Source of the DNA: Oscillospiraceae bacterium
Lineage (GTDB): Bacteria; Bacillota_A; Clostridia; Oscillospirales; Ruminococcaceae
DNA: 8,563 bases
Assembly: GCA_017440445.1 (NCBI GenBank)
Contig: JAFSHE010000307.1
Coordinates: 1-8,563 of the forward strand
Direction of reading: 5' to 3'
Below the pieces are notes generated by a model. It ran no database searches. It saw only the letters and a list, made by a program, of their open reading frames with translations, and was not told the DNA's origin. Below, one piece after another: positions 1 through 6,586 of this stretch (position 1 is its first letter; every line of letters starts with the position of its first letter). The position numbers and the translations under genes are program-made.

Positions 1-1804
1 ACTTCTTAGTTATCTCCAGTACCTCACGTATCTCCTTGATGATGGTCTTGGGGACGATACCATGCTCCTCGTTGTACTTCATCTGTATCTCACGGCGGCG
101 GAGCGTTTCGGTGATGGCAAGCTCCATACTGCGGGTAACGCTGTCCGCATACATGATAACAGTACCCTCTGCGTTTCGTGCGGCTCTGCCTAGGGTCTGC
201 ACAAGGGAGGTTTCACTTCTGAGGAAGCCCTCCTTGTCTGCGTCAAGTATCGCCACAAGCGATACCTCGGGGATATCAAGACCCTCTCGCAGCAGGTTTA
301 TTCCCACAAGAACATCAAACTCTCCCGCACGCAGGTCACGGATTATCTCCATACGCTCTATCGTGTCAACATCGTGGTGCATATAGCGCACCTTTATCTC
401 CATGCGCTCAAGGTAGGCGGTAAGGTCCTCCGCCATCTTCTTTGTGAGGGTAGTCACCAGCACACGCTGTTTCTTCTCTATCCTGAGGTTTATCTCCGAG
501 ATAAGGTCCTCTATCTGACCCTCTGTGGGCTTTACGATGACCTCGGGGTCAAGCAGTCCCGTGGGACGTATCACCTGCTCCACTATCTGCGTGGAATGTT
601 CCTTCTCGAAGTCGCCCGGGGTTGCGGAAACGAACACCGCCTGCTCTACCTTGCTGTAGAATTCATCGAAGTTCATCGGGCGGTTGTCGTATGCGGAGGG
701 CAGACGGAAGCCGTAGTCCACAAGGTTCTTCTTTCTTGCGTGGTCGCCGCCGAACATTCCCCTTATCTGCGGGAGGGTAACGTGGCTCTCGTCCACAAAC
801 AGCAGCCAGTCCTCGGGGAAGTGGTCGATAAGCGTTATGGGAGTTGACCCTGCGGGACGTCCCTGAAGCACACGTGAGTAGTTCTCTATACCCTTGCACA
901 TGCCTATCTCGCCAAGCATCTCCATATCGTAGCGGGTGCGCTGCTCGATGCGCTGCGCCTCTATCAGCTTGTTCTGCTCAGTGAAAAACTGCACCTGCTG
1001 CTCCATCTCGGCGGTGATATCCGCCAGCGCACGGCGCAGGTTATCACGTCCCACGATGTAGTGGGAGGCGGGAAATATCATAGCATGCAGCAGCGTTGAA
1101 CGCACGTTTCCCGTTACCACCTCGAACTCGCTGATGCGGTCTATCTCGTCACCGAAGAACTCCACACGGATGGCTGTTTCGTTTGTAGCGCCTGCGGGGA
1201 ATATCTCCACCACATCGCCCTTTACACGGAAGCGGTTTCGCTGAAAGGCTATCTCGTTGCGCTCGTACTGCATCTCCACAAGGCGTGCGATGACCTCGTC
1301 ACGGTCTATCTCCTGTCCCTGACGGATGGAGAGCGTGTTGCTGCGGTAATCCTCAGGGGAGCCGAGGGAGTAGATACAGCTTACGGATGCCACGATTATA
1401 ACATCCCTGCGCTCCGCAAGTGCTGCGGTGGCAGAGTGACGCAGTCGGTCTATCTCGTCGTTGATGGCACTGTCCTTTTCGATGTAAGCGTCGGTGGAGG
1501 GGATATACGCCTCGGGCTGATAGTAGTCGTAGTAGGAAACGAAATACTCCACCGCATTATTCGGGAAGAACTCCCTGAACTCGGAGCACAGCTGCGCCGC
1601 AAGGGTCTTGTTGTGCGCAAGCACGAGGGTGGGCTTGTTTACGTTTGCGATGATATTCGCCATAGTAAAGGTCTTGCCCGAGCCTGTAACACCGAGAAGC
1701 GTCTGCTCCTTGTCGCCGCGGAGTACGCCCTCGCTGAGTGCTGCGATAGCCTCGGGCTGGTCGCCCGTGGGCTTGTATGCCGAGTGAAGCTCAAATCTAT
1801 CCAT
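1..1804 (-). CDS. uvrB: UvrABC excinuclease subunit B, partial (C-terminus off the left edge)
   Basis: UvrB is the helicase-fold damage-verification subunit of nucleotide excision repair. UvrA loads it on DNA, it opens the strands around the lesion, and it recruits UvrC for incision; it acts in the cytoplasm. The frame gives 601 residues to the edge. Visible landmarks are the N-terminal [20 protein letters not shown], Walker A GVTGSGKT (38-45), the beta-hairpin [10 protein letters not shown] (91-100) that clamps DNA, Walker B VDESH (about 338), and the helicase motif [12 protein letters not shown] (about 538). The frame is uninterrupted. UvrB is usually about 660 residues, so only the last 55-60, including the UvrC-interacting UVR motif, are missing. 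The ATG start has GAGAGG at 1810-1815, 5 nt upstream. It lies 20 bp after radC on the same strand with no terminator between, so the two are probably co-transcribed. Identification is secure. Confidence 0.98.
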   Translation of the reverse strand, partial: MDRFELHSAYKPTGDQPEAIAALSEGVLRGDKEQTLLGVTGSGKTFTMANIIANVNKPTLVLAHNKTLAAQLCSEFREFFPNNAVEYFVSYYDYYQPEAYIPSTDAYIEKDSAINDEIDRLRHSATAALAERRDVIIVASVSCIYSLGSPEDYRSNTLSIRQGQEIDRDEVIARLVEMQYERNEIAFQRNRFRVKGDVVEIFPAGATNETAIRVEFFGDEIDRISEFEVVTGNVRSTLLHAMIFPASHYIVGRDNLRRALADITAEMEQQVQFFTEQNKLIEAQRIEQRTRYDMEMLGEIGMCKGIENYSRVLQGRPAGSTPITLIDHFPEDWLLFVDESHVTLPQIRGMFGGDHARKKNLVDYGFRLPSAYDNRPMNFDEFYSKVEQAVFVSATPGDFEKEHSTQIVEQVIRPTGLLDPEVIVKPTEGQIEDLISEINLRIEKKQRVLVTTLTKKMAEDLTAYLERMEIKVRYMHHDVDTIERMEIIRDLRAGEFDVLVGINLLREGLDIPEVSLVAILDADKEGFLRSETSLVQTLGRAARNAEGTVIMYADSVTRSMELAITETLRRREIQMKYNEEHGIVPKTIIKEIREVLEITKK

Positions 1805-1824
1805 AAAAACCTCTCAGTAACGTT

Positions 1825-2520
1825 TTATACCCATATATCGGGAAGCATCTTTGCAAGCCTCATAGAGAAGCTGTCGCCGCCGGCTACGATGATATGGTCT
1901 GCAAGAATTATACCTATATTCTTCAGTGCGGTGGCGGCACGTCGGGTAGCCGCAACATCCGCATTGGAGGCGGCAGCCAGTCCGCTGGGATGGTTATGCA
2001 CAAGCACCACGTTGCTGCACTGGTGCTTTATCGCCTTTGCTGCGATAGTCTTGAGGTCGATATCCGTATGCTCCGAGCTGCCATTTGATAGTCTGCTCTC
2101 TGCCACAAGACAATATGAGCCGTCAAGGAACAGTGCGTGCATCACCTCTGCGTCGCATCCGTTGAAAAGCTCCGCACAGAAGCGGCGCAGGTCCTCCGAC
2201 ATGGAGAGGTCCGTGCCTGTATAGTCCTTCTTTGCGTACTTTTTGGAGACATCGCCGAGAAACGCTATCGTAGCCGCCGCAGTGGGTCCGACATCCTCCA
2301 CGCTGCAAAGCTCGTCATGCTCTGCGCTTATAACTCCCTGCAGGCTGCCGAAGCGTTGCAGCAGCCTGTGTGCGATATCGTTAGTATTCCTGCGGGAGTA
2401 TGCAGAATACAGAAGTATTTCAAGTATCTCATGCTCCTCAAAGCAATCTATGCCATTCTCCAGATACTTCTTCCACATTCTCTGTCGGTGTCCCTTGTGT
2501 ATGTTTTCAGTTTCTGCCAT
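1825..2520 (-). CDS. radC: RadC family protein (JAMM/JAB domain)
   Basis: This 231-residue protein matches RadC (UPF0758) in length and layout. An N-terminal helix-hairpin-helix-like part (about 45-95, with SVEDVGPTAAA) is followed by a C-terminal JAB/JAMM domain. The metal-binding JAMM signature is complete: H175-N-H177, seven residues, S185, two residues, D188, with a plausible upstream Glu at 141 (VAESRLSNG) and the typical DHIIVAG at 208-214. The family was historically linked to DNA repair, but its biochemical role remains unsettled; a metal-dependent hydrolase or nuclease-like function is inferred from the fold only. The ATG is supported by GGAGG 7 nt upstream. It is the first gene behind the promoter at 2553-2582 and is followed 20 bp later by uvrB, which fits a DNA-maintenance role but does not prove one. 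Confidence 0.95.
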   Translation of the reverse strand: MAETENIHKGHRQRMWKKYLENGIDCFEEHEILEILLYSAYSRRNTNDIAHRLLQRFGSLQGVISAEHDELCSVEDVGPTAAATIAFLGDVSKKYAKKDYTGTDLSMSEDLRRFCAELFNGCDAEVMHALFLDGSYCLVAESRLSNGSSEHTDIDLKTIAAKAIKHQCSNVVLVHNHPSGLAAASNADVAATRRAATALKNIGIILADHIIVAGGDSFSMRLAKMLPDIWV

Positions 2521-2527
2521 GGTGTTT

Positions 2528-2532
2528 CCTCC
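2528..2532 (-). promoter_or_regulatory. Shine-Dalgarno site of radC
   Basis: GGAGG on the minus strand ends 7 nt before the ATG at 2520, which fixes the radC start. Confidence 0.85.
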
Positions 2533-2552
2533 GCTGATATCATATACACTTT

Positions 2553-2582
2553 ATTATATTGTATTGCCGTAAGGTTTGTCAA
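2553..2582 (-). promoter_or_regulatory. Sigma-A promoter of the radC-uvrB operon
   Basis: Minus strand reads TTGACA (2582-2577), an 18-bp spacer, then TATAAT (2558-2553): both hexamers are perfect consensus. Expected transcription start is near 2546, giving a leader of about 25 nt before the radC ATG. The strength suggests substantial basal expression. I found no canonical Firmicute LexA box (GAAC-N4-GTTC type) around it. Confidence 0.88.
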
Positions 2583-2609
2583 GGGTGCAGCCGTACAATA
2601 TTCACCCTT
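2581..2609. repeat. Inverted repeat abutting the radC promoter -35 box (possible operator)
   Basis: AAGGGTG (2581-2587) and CACCCTT (2603-2609) are perfect 7-bp inverted arms separated by 15 bp. The proximal arm overlaps the last two bases of the -35 hexamer. It lies upstream of the transcription start, so it is not an attenuator of radC, and it has no T-run on either side. A protein-binding operator is the simplest reading, but chance remains possible. Confidence 0.4.
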
Positions 2610-2642
2610 AACTGTTCATATCTATCCCGAATGTTACACAAT

Positions 2643-2686
2643 AATATGAACAAAGATATCCGCTGCACGGTCGCACAGCGGATATC
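2643..2686 (-). terminator. Rho-independent terminator of the acyltransferase gene
   Basis: A perfect 11-bp stem, GATATCCGCTG (2655-2665) against CAGCGGATATC (2676-2686), has a 10-nt loop. It starts 11 nt after the acyltransferase stop codon at 2698. On the minus strand the stem is followed by a T-rich run (TTTGTTCATATTATT). It separates this gene from the radC promoter. Confidence 0.82.
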
Positions 2687-2697
2687 ACACATATCTA

Positions 2698-3987
2698 TCA
2701 GCCCTTACGGGACTTTGCCTTTTTATACAGATACTCGGTCGCAAGCTGTATCCTTGTGGCGCTGAAGCCCTCTCCCCGTGGAAACAGGAAATATGTATCA
2801 TCCACTGTTGACAGCGTGATGCACTCTCCCCATTTGCTGCGGTAATCGTACTCCGTATGCACAGAGGTCATGGACAGCGGCGGGAAACGCAGTGTTTTCT
2901 CCTCTCCGCACTCCGTGAAGGTCAGCGTAAAGCCGTTTTCGTCATGGATGAGTCTGCCCTCGCCGCAGTCGATAAAGTTCTTTGCATTCGGCAGAGCCTC
3001 CACCTGCACTGCGATATCAAGGCGATACTCTCCACGGTCTATCTCCCGTGATACCATCTCACGCTGCCACTCATACCAGTCGGGGATGTGGGAATACTCA
3101 AACTCCCCGCCGTCGCAGAGCAGACGACCATACTCGTCCATCACGCAGGAGAAGCCGCAGCTTTTACAGAAAAGCTCCGCCCCACGGGAGTCCATAACAT
3201 GCTCCGCACCGCATTTGCAGCAGCGATACAGCGCTTTGTGAAGTCCCTCTGCCCGCCATGGCGAGGTTATACGTATCCCCTTTTCAAGCTGCCAATGGTA
3301 CTCGTCATAGCTTAGCTTTTCCGAGATTGCGGCGTTTATCTCCTCTGCGGATGCCGTGGAAAGCTCCTCACGTGTGAAAAGCTGTGTCACCTCCGCACTG
3401 AGCGGCACGCCACTGCGCTTTTTTAAATTCCATATCGGGGATTGCAGGTAGTTTCCGTGCATGTTTATGGTCACAACAGGCACTGCAAGAGCCTTTGCAA
3501 GCTTTCCCACCGATGCGGGAAGCTCCGAGGATGTGCCCACATTTGCATATCTCGCCTCGGGATAGATGACCATTATCCCCTTTCGCCCGATAACACGGCG
3601 GATATTCTTTATCAGCGCCATGTCGCTTACGAATTTACGTGTGCCAAGACAGCCCGCCTGACGATATATCCACTCGCCGAAAGCCTCAAAGCCCTCCAGC
3701 TCGGAGATGTAATTCGCCCTGTGCGGAAACAGCGCCAGCGGCGTGACATAAAAATCCATGAATGCATGGTGCGTACACAGCACGAGATACGGCGGCTTAA
3801 GCCCCTCCATGCGGTGCTTTTCTATCTTAAGTCCGTGACCGAGAGTCATTATCCGACATAGCAGCCATATCAGCGGCATCAGGAACAGATTCTGCCTCGG
3901 CGGCTCACGGAAACGGTCAAACGGCTCGGTGTATACCCTCCTGTGCGGGAAGGAAGTCAGCCTGCTTTTCTTAGGAGCTTCACCCAT
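2698..3987 (-). CDS. PlsC-type 1-acyl-sn-glycerol-3-phosphate acyltransferase-like protein with zinc-ribbon segment
   Basis: The N-terminal half is a glycerophospholipid acyltransferase (PlsC/LPLAT) domain. The catalytic HX4D motif is THHAFMD (His73, Asp78, ATG numbering), and motif III appears as MVIYPEARY (Pro143, Glu144) instead of the common FPEGTR. A short hydrophobic stretch (about 34-49) precedes it and could associate with the membrane. Canonical members acylate lysophosphatidate in phospholipid synthesis, but the real acceptor here is unknown. The C-terminal half is not part of classical PlsC (about 240 aa). It has a CxxC...CxxC pair (256/259 and 274/277) like a zinc ribbon, then about 150 residues I cannot assign. 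Start choice: the frame can also open at GTG 3996 (432 aa), but that GTG lies inside the SD-like AAGGTGA placed 5 nt before ATG 3987, so I prefer 3987 (429 aa). It has its own promoter and terminator, so it is probably monocistronic. Confidence 0.85.
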   Translation of the reverse strand: MGEAPKKSRLTSFPHRRVYTEPFDRFREPPRQNLFLMPLIWLLCRIMTLGHGLKIEKHRMEGLKPPYLVLCTHHAFMDFYVTPLALFPHRANYISELEGFEAFGEWIYRQAGCLGTRKFVSDMALIKNIRRVIGRKGIMVIYPEARYANVGTSSELPASVGKLAKALAVPVVTINMHGNYLQSPIWNLKKRSGVPLSAEVTQLFTREELSTASAEEINAAISEKLSYDEYHWQLEKGIRITSPWRAEGLHKALYRCCKCGAEHVMDSRGAELFCKSCGFSCVMDEYGRLLCDGGEFEYSHIPDWYEWQREMVSREIDRGEYRLDIAVQVEALPNAKNFIDCGEGRLIHDENGFTLTFTECGEEKTLRFPPLSMTSVHTEYDYRSKWGECITLSTVDDTYFLFPRGEGFSATRIQLATEYLYKKAKSRKG

Positions 3988-3992
3988 CTGCG

Positions 3993-3999
3993 TCACCTT
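3993..3999 (-). promoter_or_regulatory. Shine-Dalgarno site deciding the acyltransferase start
   Basis: AAGGTGA on the minus strand sits 5 nt before ATG 3987. It overlaps the alternative GTG start (3996-3994), which itself has no good SD upstream. This favours initiation at 3987. Confidence 0.6.
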
Positions 4000-4017
4000 A
4001 CTTTCTTACATGATAAA

Positions 4018-4046
4018 AGTATAGCACAACCTGGACTTTTTTTCAA
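4018..4046 (-). promoter_or_regulatory. Sigma-A promoter of the acyltransferase gene
   Basis: Minus strand: TTGAAA (4046-4041), a 17-bp spacer, then TATACT (4023-4018), preceded by TGC to form an extended -10. Expected start is near 4011, about 24 nt before ATG 3987. Confidence 0.82.
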
Positions 4047-4087
4047 GAAAAAGCTGTTGTTATCACGGCAAAACGGCAGTTTTTGTA

Positions 4088-4116
4088 TAGACAAGAACTG
4101 TAAAATATGGTATACT
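4088..4116 (+). promoter_or_regulatory. Sigma-A promoter of the GH74 lipoprotein gene
   Basis: TAGACA (4088-4093), a 17-bp spacer, and TATACT (4111-4116) with TGG directly before it (extended -10). Expected start is near 4123, leaving a leader of roughly 49 nt. It lies back to back with the acyltransferase promoter, with 41 bp between the two -35 boxes. Confidence 0.8.
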
Positions 4117-4123
4117 TAATGTG

Positions 4124-4144
4124 TATATTGCAATTCGGCATATA
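4124..4144 (+). promoter_or_regulatory. Imperfect palindrome at the GH74 transcript start (operator or 5' hairpin)
   Basis: TATAT-t-GC (4124-4131) pairs with GC-ATATA (4138-4144) around a 6-nt centre, with one bulged T. It coincides with the predicted +1 region. It could be an operator half-site pair (TGC-N6-GCA) or a weak 5' stem on the mRNA. AT-rich palindromes occur by chance, so support is modest. Confidence 0.3.
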
Positions 4145-4158
4145 TTTTTCAGTTATAC

Positions 4159-4165
4159 AAAGGAG
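4159..4165 (+). promoter_or_regulatory. Shine-Dalgarno site of the GH74 gene
   Basis: AAAGGAG ends 6 nt before ATG 4172. The frame is open further upstream to a GTG at 4121, but that codon lies at or before the predicted transcription start and lacks an SD. Starting at 4172 also places the lipoprotein signal at the N-terminus. Confidence 0.88.
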
Positions 4166-4171
4166 AGAAAA

Positions 4172-6391
4172 ATGCGTACTTCTACAAAAAGAATATTCGC
4201 AGCAGTGACCTCTGCTGTGATGGGTCTTTCACTGCTGTCGGGATGTAACGGAAACACCTCCTCCGCAGTGGAGCAGGAAAGCTCCTCGCAGGGCGGTGAA
4301 GAAAGCTCCGCACCCGAGGCTGTAAGCAACGGCTGGACCTACGGACAGGTAGCCGCAGGCGGCGGCGGATTTGTAACAGGTGTTTTCAGCACCTGCGAAG
4401 AAAACGTTTACTACGCAAGGACGGACGTTGGCGGCGCATACCGCTGGGACGAAAGCGCACAGCAGTGGCGCTCGCTCAACTACTGGGTATCCGAGGCTGA
4501 CGTGGGACTTATGGGAATAAGCGCTTTGGCTGTTGACCCGAATGACGCCTCCAAGGTGTATATGCTGGCGGGTACTGATTACTTCAGCGGCGGCAAGACC
4601 TGCTTCTTAAAGTCCGACGACTACGGCGAGAATTTCACCGTTATTGACCTCACAAGCATGATAAAGGTACACGGCAACTGCATGGGCAGAGGCAACGGCG
4701 AAAGACTGGCAGTAGACCCCAACAACCCCGATATCCTGTTTGCGGGCGGAAACACGGGCGGCATGCTGAAAAGTACAGACGGCGGACTTAACTGGGAGCC
4801 TGTTTACAGCTTCCCCGTAACAAACACCTCCAACGGAAACGGTATCAACATAATCGTATTCGACCCTGACAGCGCAAAGGACGGCTCATCACAGAGGATA
4901 TTCGCCGCTGTATCGCAGGCAGGAGAAAACCTGTATGTTTCGGAGGACGGCGGTGCAACATGGACTCCCGTTTCCACAGGAAACACCGAGATGCCCCAGA
5001 GAATAAAGCTTGACGACAACGGAAACCTGTACATCGTATACGGCAACAACGAGGGTCCCTGGAATCAGACAAAGGGCTCAGTTTACAAGTACAGCATCGC
5101 TGACAAGACAAGCGAGAATATCGCTCCCGCATCCACTCCCTTCGGAGATATCGTGATAGACCCCGACAACAACGACCGCATGGTACTCTGCACCACCCAG
5201 ACATGGGTACAGCAGCCCAACGGCAGCTTCGGTGATACATTCTACGTTACCACAGACGGCGGTAAAAACTGGACCGATGTACTCAGCAGCATGTCCATCT
5301 CCACAAACGGCGTGCCGTGGGTAGAGGGCTGCGCTATCCACTGGTGCTGCTCGCTGTCCATGAATCCCTTCGATACCGACGAGATAATGGTGACCTCGGG
5401 TAACGGAATTTTCGCCTGCGACAACATTTTTGACGCAGAGCCTGAATTCTACTTCAATGCCATGGGCGTTGAGGAAACAGTACCTATGGATATCATCACA
5501 CTGCCCGACCATCCGCTCGTTTCCGCAGCACTGGACTACGACGGCTTCGTGCATGAGGACATCTTCACCCCCGCAGAGCGCCACAGCGACCATATCGGCT
5601 CCACCACCAGCATCACCATCGCAGCAAACAACAGGGACTACATGGCAAAGACAGGCGGCAGCGACAGCGGAATGGCTCTTTCTGTTTCCACTGACGGCGG
5701 CAAGACCTGGGGCAAGGCTGTAACTCCCGAAAAGGGCAAGACCTTCCACAGCGGCACAGTGGCATTCAATGCGGATGGCTCCCGTCTTATCTGGAGTCCC
5801 TCCAACAGCCACTTCCCCTACTACTCCGAGGACCTCGGCAAGACCTGGACCAAGTGCGAGGGCATTATGGGACAGAATATGTACGTAATCGGCGACAGCG
5901 TAAACAGCGACTATGTATACGCCTACGGCAACGACAAGCTGTACGCAAGCGCTGACGGCGGCAAGAGCTACGAAAAGATAGGCACAGACCTGTTCATCAC
6001 TCAGAGAAGGCTGTGCGTTGACCCCACTGAGGAGGGAACATTCTACATCCCTGCGGGCGCAGGACTGTACAAGGCGACCGACCACGGCGCTGTCATTGAG
6101 AAGATAGCAGGCGTAAAATACTGCCAGACAGTGGGTCTTGGAAAAGCAAAGAACGACGGCGACCCCTACGTGATATACATCTACGGAACAGTTGACGGCG
6201 GCGAGGCTGAAAACGGCATCTACATGTCGGAGGACGGCGGCGCAACATGGACGCAGGTGAATGACGCAGCGCACCGCTTCGGCGGCACAGGCAACGGCGG
6301 CTTCATCAGCGGCGACCTCAACATATACGGCAGATGCTACATGAGTACAGTTGGTCTTGGCATCGTATACTGCGACAAGACAGAAAAATAA
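4172..6391 (+). CDS. GH74 family xyloglucanase-type glycoside hydrolase, lipoprotein
   Basis: 739 residues. The N-terminus MRTSTKRIF plus a hydrophobic run ends in lipobox LLSGC with Cys25, so the mature protein should be lipid-anchored outside the membrane. A Ser/Glu/Gly-rich linker follows (about 26-52). The rest fits the GH74 double seven-bladed propeller: YARTDVGGAYRW (81-92), ALAVDPND (119-126), GRGNGERLAVDPN (172-184). There are many Asp-box/BNR repeats, for example STDGGLNW 201, SEDGGATW 257, TTDGGKNW 360, STDGGKTW 506, SEDLGKTW 552 and SEDGGATW 686. The two family catalytic aspartates appear conserved by position, Asp85 (ARTD) and Asp455 (SAALDYDGF, where relatives often have GD before the G-G/F). 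GH74 enzymes cleave beta-1,4-glucan backbones of xyloglucan, endo or reducing-end-specific. No dockerin or carbohydrate-binding module follows the catalytic part. Own promoter and terminator; convergent with the GH26-side genes. Xyloglucan specificity is inferred from family only. Confidence 0.9.
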   Translation: MRTSTKRIFAAVTSAVMGLSLLSGCNGNTSSAVEQESSSQGGEESSAPEAVSNGWTYGQVAAGGGGFVTGVFSTCEENVYYARTDVGGAYRWDESAQQWRSLNYWVSEADVGLMGISALAVDPNDASKVYMLAGTDYFSGGKTCFLKSDDYGENFTVIDLTSMIKVHGNCMGRGNGERLAVDPNNPDILFAGGNTGGMLKSTDGGLNWEPVYSFPVTNTSNGNGINIIVFDPDSAKDGSSQRIFAAVSQAGENLYVSEDGGATWTPVSTGNTEMPQRIKLDDNGNLYIVYGNNEGPWNQTKGSVYKYSIADKTSENIAPASTPFGDIVIDPDNNDRMVLCTTQTWVQQPNGSFGDTFYVTTDGGKNWTDVLSSMSISTNGVPWVEGCAIHWCCSLSMNPFDTDEIMVTSGNGIFACDNIFDAEPEFYFNAMGVEETVPMDIITLPDHPLVSAALDYDGFVHEDIFTPAERHSDHIGSTTSITIAANNRDYMAKTGGSDSGMALSVSTDGGKTWGKAVTPEKGKTFHSGTVAFNADGSRLIWSPSNSHFPYYSEDLGKTWTKCEGIMGQNMYVIGDSVNSDYVYAYGNDKLYASADGGKSYEKIGTDLFITQRRLCVDPTEEGTFYIPAGAGLYKATDHGAVIEKIAGVKYCQTVGLGKAKNDGDPYVIYIYGTVDGGEAENGIYMSEDGGATWTQVNDAAHRFGGTGNGGFISGDLNIYGRCYMSTVGLGIVYCDKTEK

Positions 6392-6403
6392 TTTCATAAA
6401 ACA

Positions 6404-6445
6404 CGACCCCGAAAGGCGACAAACTCTTTCGGGGTCGGATCTTTT
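6404..6445 (+). terminator. Rho-independent terminator of the GH74 gene
   Basis: A perfect 12-bp stem, CGACCCCGAAAG (6404-6415) against CTTTCGGGGTCG (6426-6437), with a 10-nt loop, lies 12 nt after the TAA and is followed by GATCTTTT. The A-rich left flank would give a few U residues on the minus strand too, so weak bidirectional function is possible. Confidence 0.88.
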
Positions 6446-6510
6446 GGCGATGCATGGGCATGACGTGTCTTACCCATGATCTCATCGGCGGGGGCAAGCC
6501 CCGCCCTACA
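6446..6510. repeat. GC-rich palindromic intergenic element (REP-like candidate)
   Basis: Between the two convergent terminators lie two further inverted pairs. CATGGG (6453-6458) pairs with CCCATG (6473-6478). GGCGGGG (6487-6493) pairs with CCCCGCC (6499-6505) around the 5-nt loop GCAAG, followed by CTACAA. The GGCGGGG-caag-CCCCGCCCTACA pattern resembles short dispersed palindromes I associate with intergenic spaces in gut Firmicutes. This is from memory, and only one copy is visible here. It is not needed as a terminator, since each neighbour already has one and no T-run follows on the plus strand. Confidence 0.5.
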
Positions 6511-6532
6511 ATTAAACCAAAAAACATTTTCA

Positions 6533-6566
6533 CCGCAAACAAAAACAGGGAGCTTTCGCTCCCTGT
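6533..6566 (-). terminator. Rho-independent terminator of the DUF4358-like lipoprotein gene
   Basis: A perfect 9-bp stem, ACAGGGAGC (6545-6553) against GCTCCCTGT (6558-6566), with a 4-nt TTTC/GAAA loop. On the minus strand it is followed by TTTTTGTTTG, a strong U-tract, and it begins 20 nt after the stop codon at 6587. On the plus strand CGTTTTATT follows, so it may also catch read-through from GH74. Confidence 0.92.
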
Positions 6567-6586
6567 CGTTTTATTCTGTTATGCTA

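Noticed and set aside
1436..2224. Plus-strand open frame across uvrB and radC
   Set aside because: It is antisense to two conserved genes and straddles their boundary, with no SD and no recognisable product.
2521..2697. LexA (SOS) box in front of radC-uvrB
   Set aside because: Partial matches such as GAACAGTT and CGAATGTT do not have the 4-bp spacing or paired half-sites of the Firmicute motif.
4121..4171. Upstream GTG start extending the GH74 protein by 17 residues
   Set aside because: The codon lies at or before the predicted transcription start, has no SD, and would put extra residues in front of a normal lipoprotein signal.
5078..6397. Long open frame of about 439 codons antisense to the GH74 gene
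   Set aside because: It lies wholly opposite a well-supported enzyme gene. Its Val/Ala/Cys-rich translation fits the mirror of strong third-position codon bias, and it has no ribosome site or recognisable domain.
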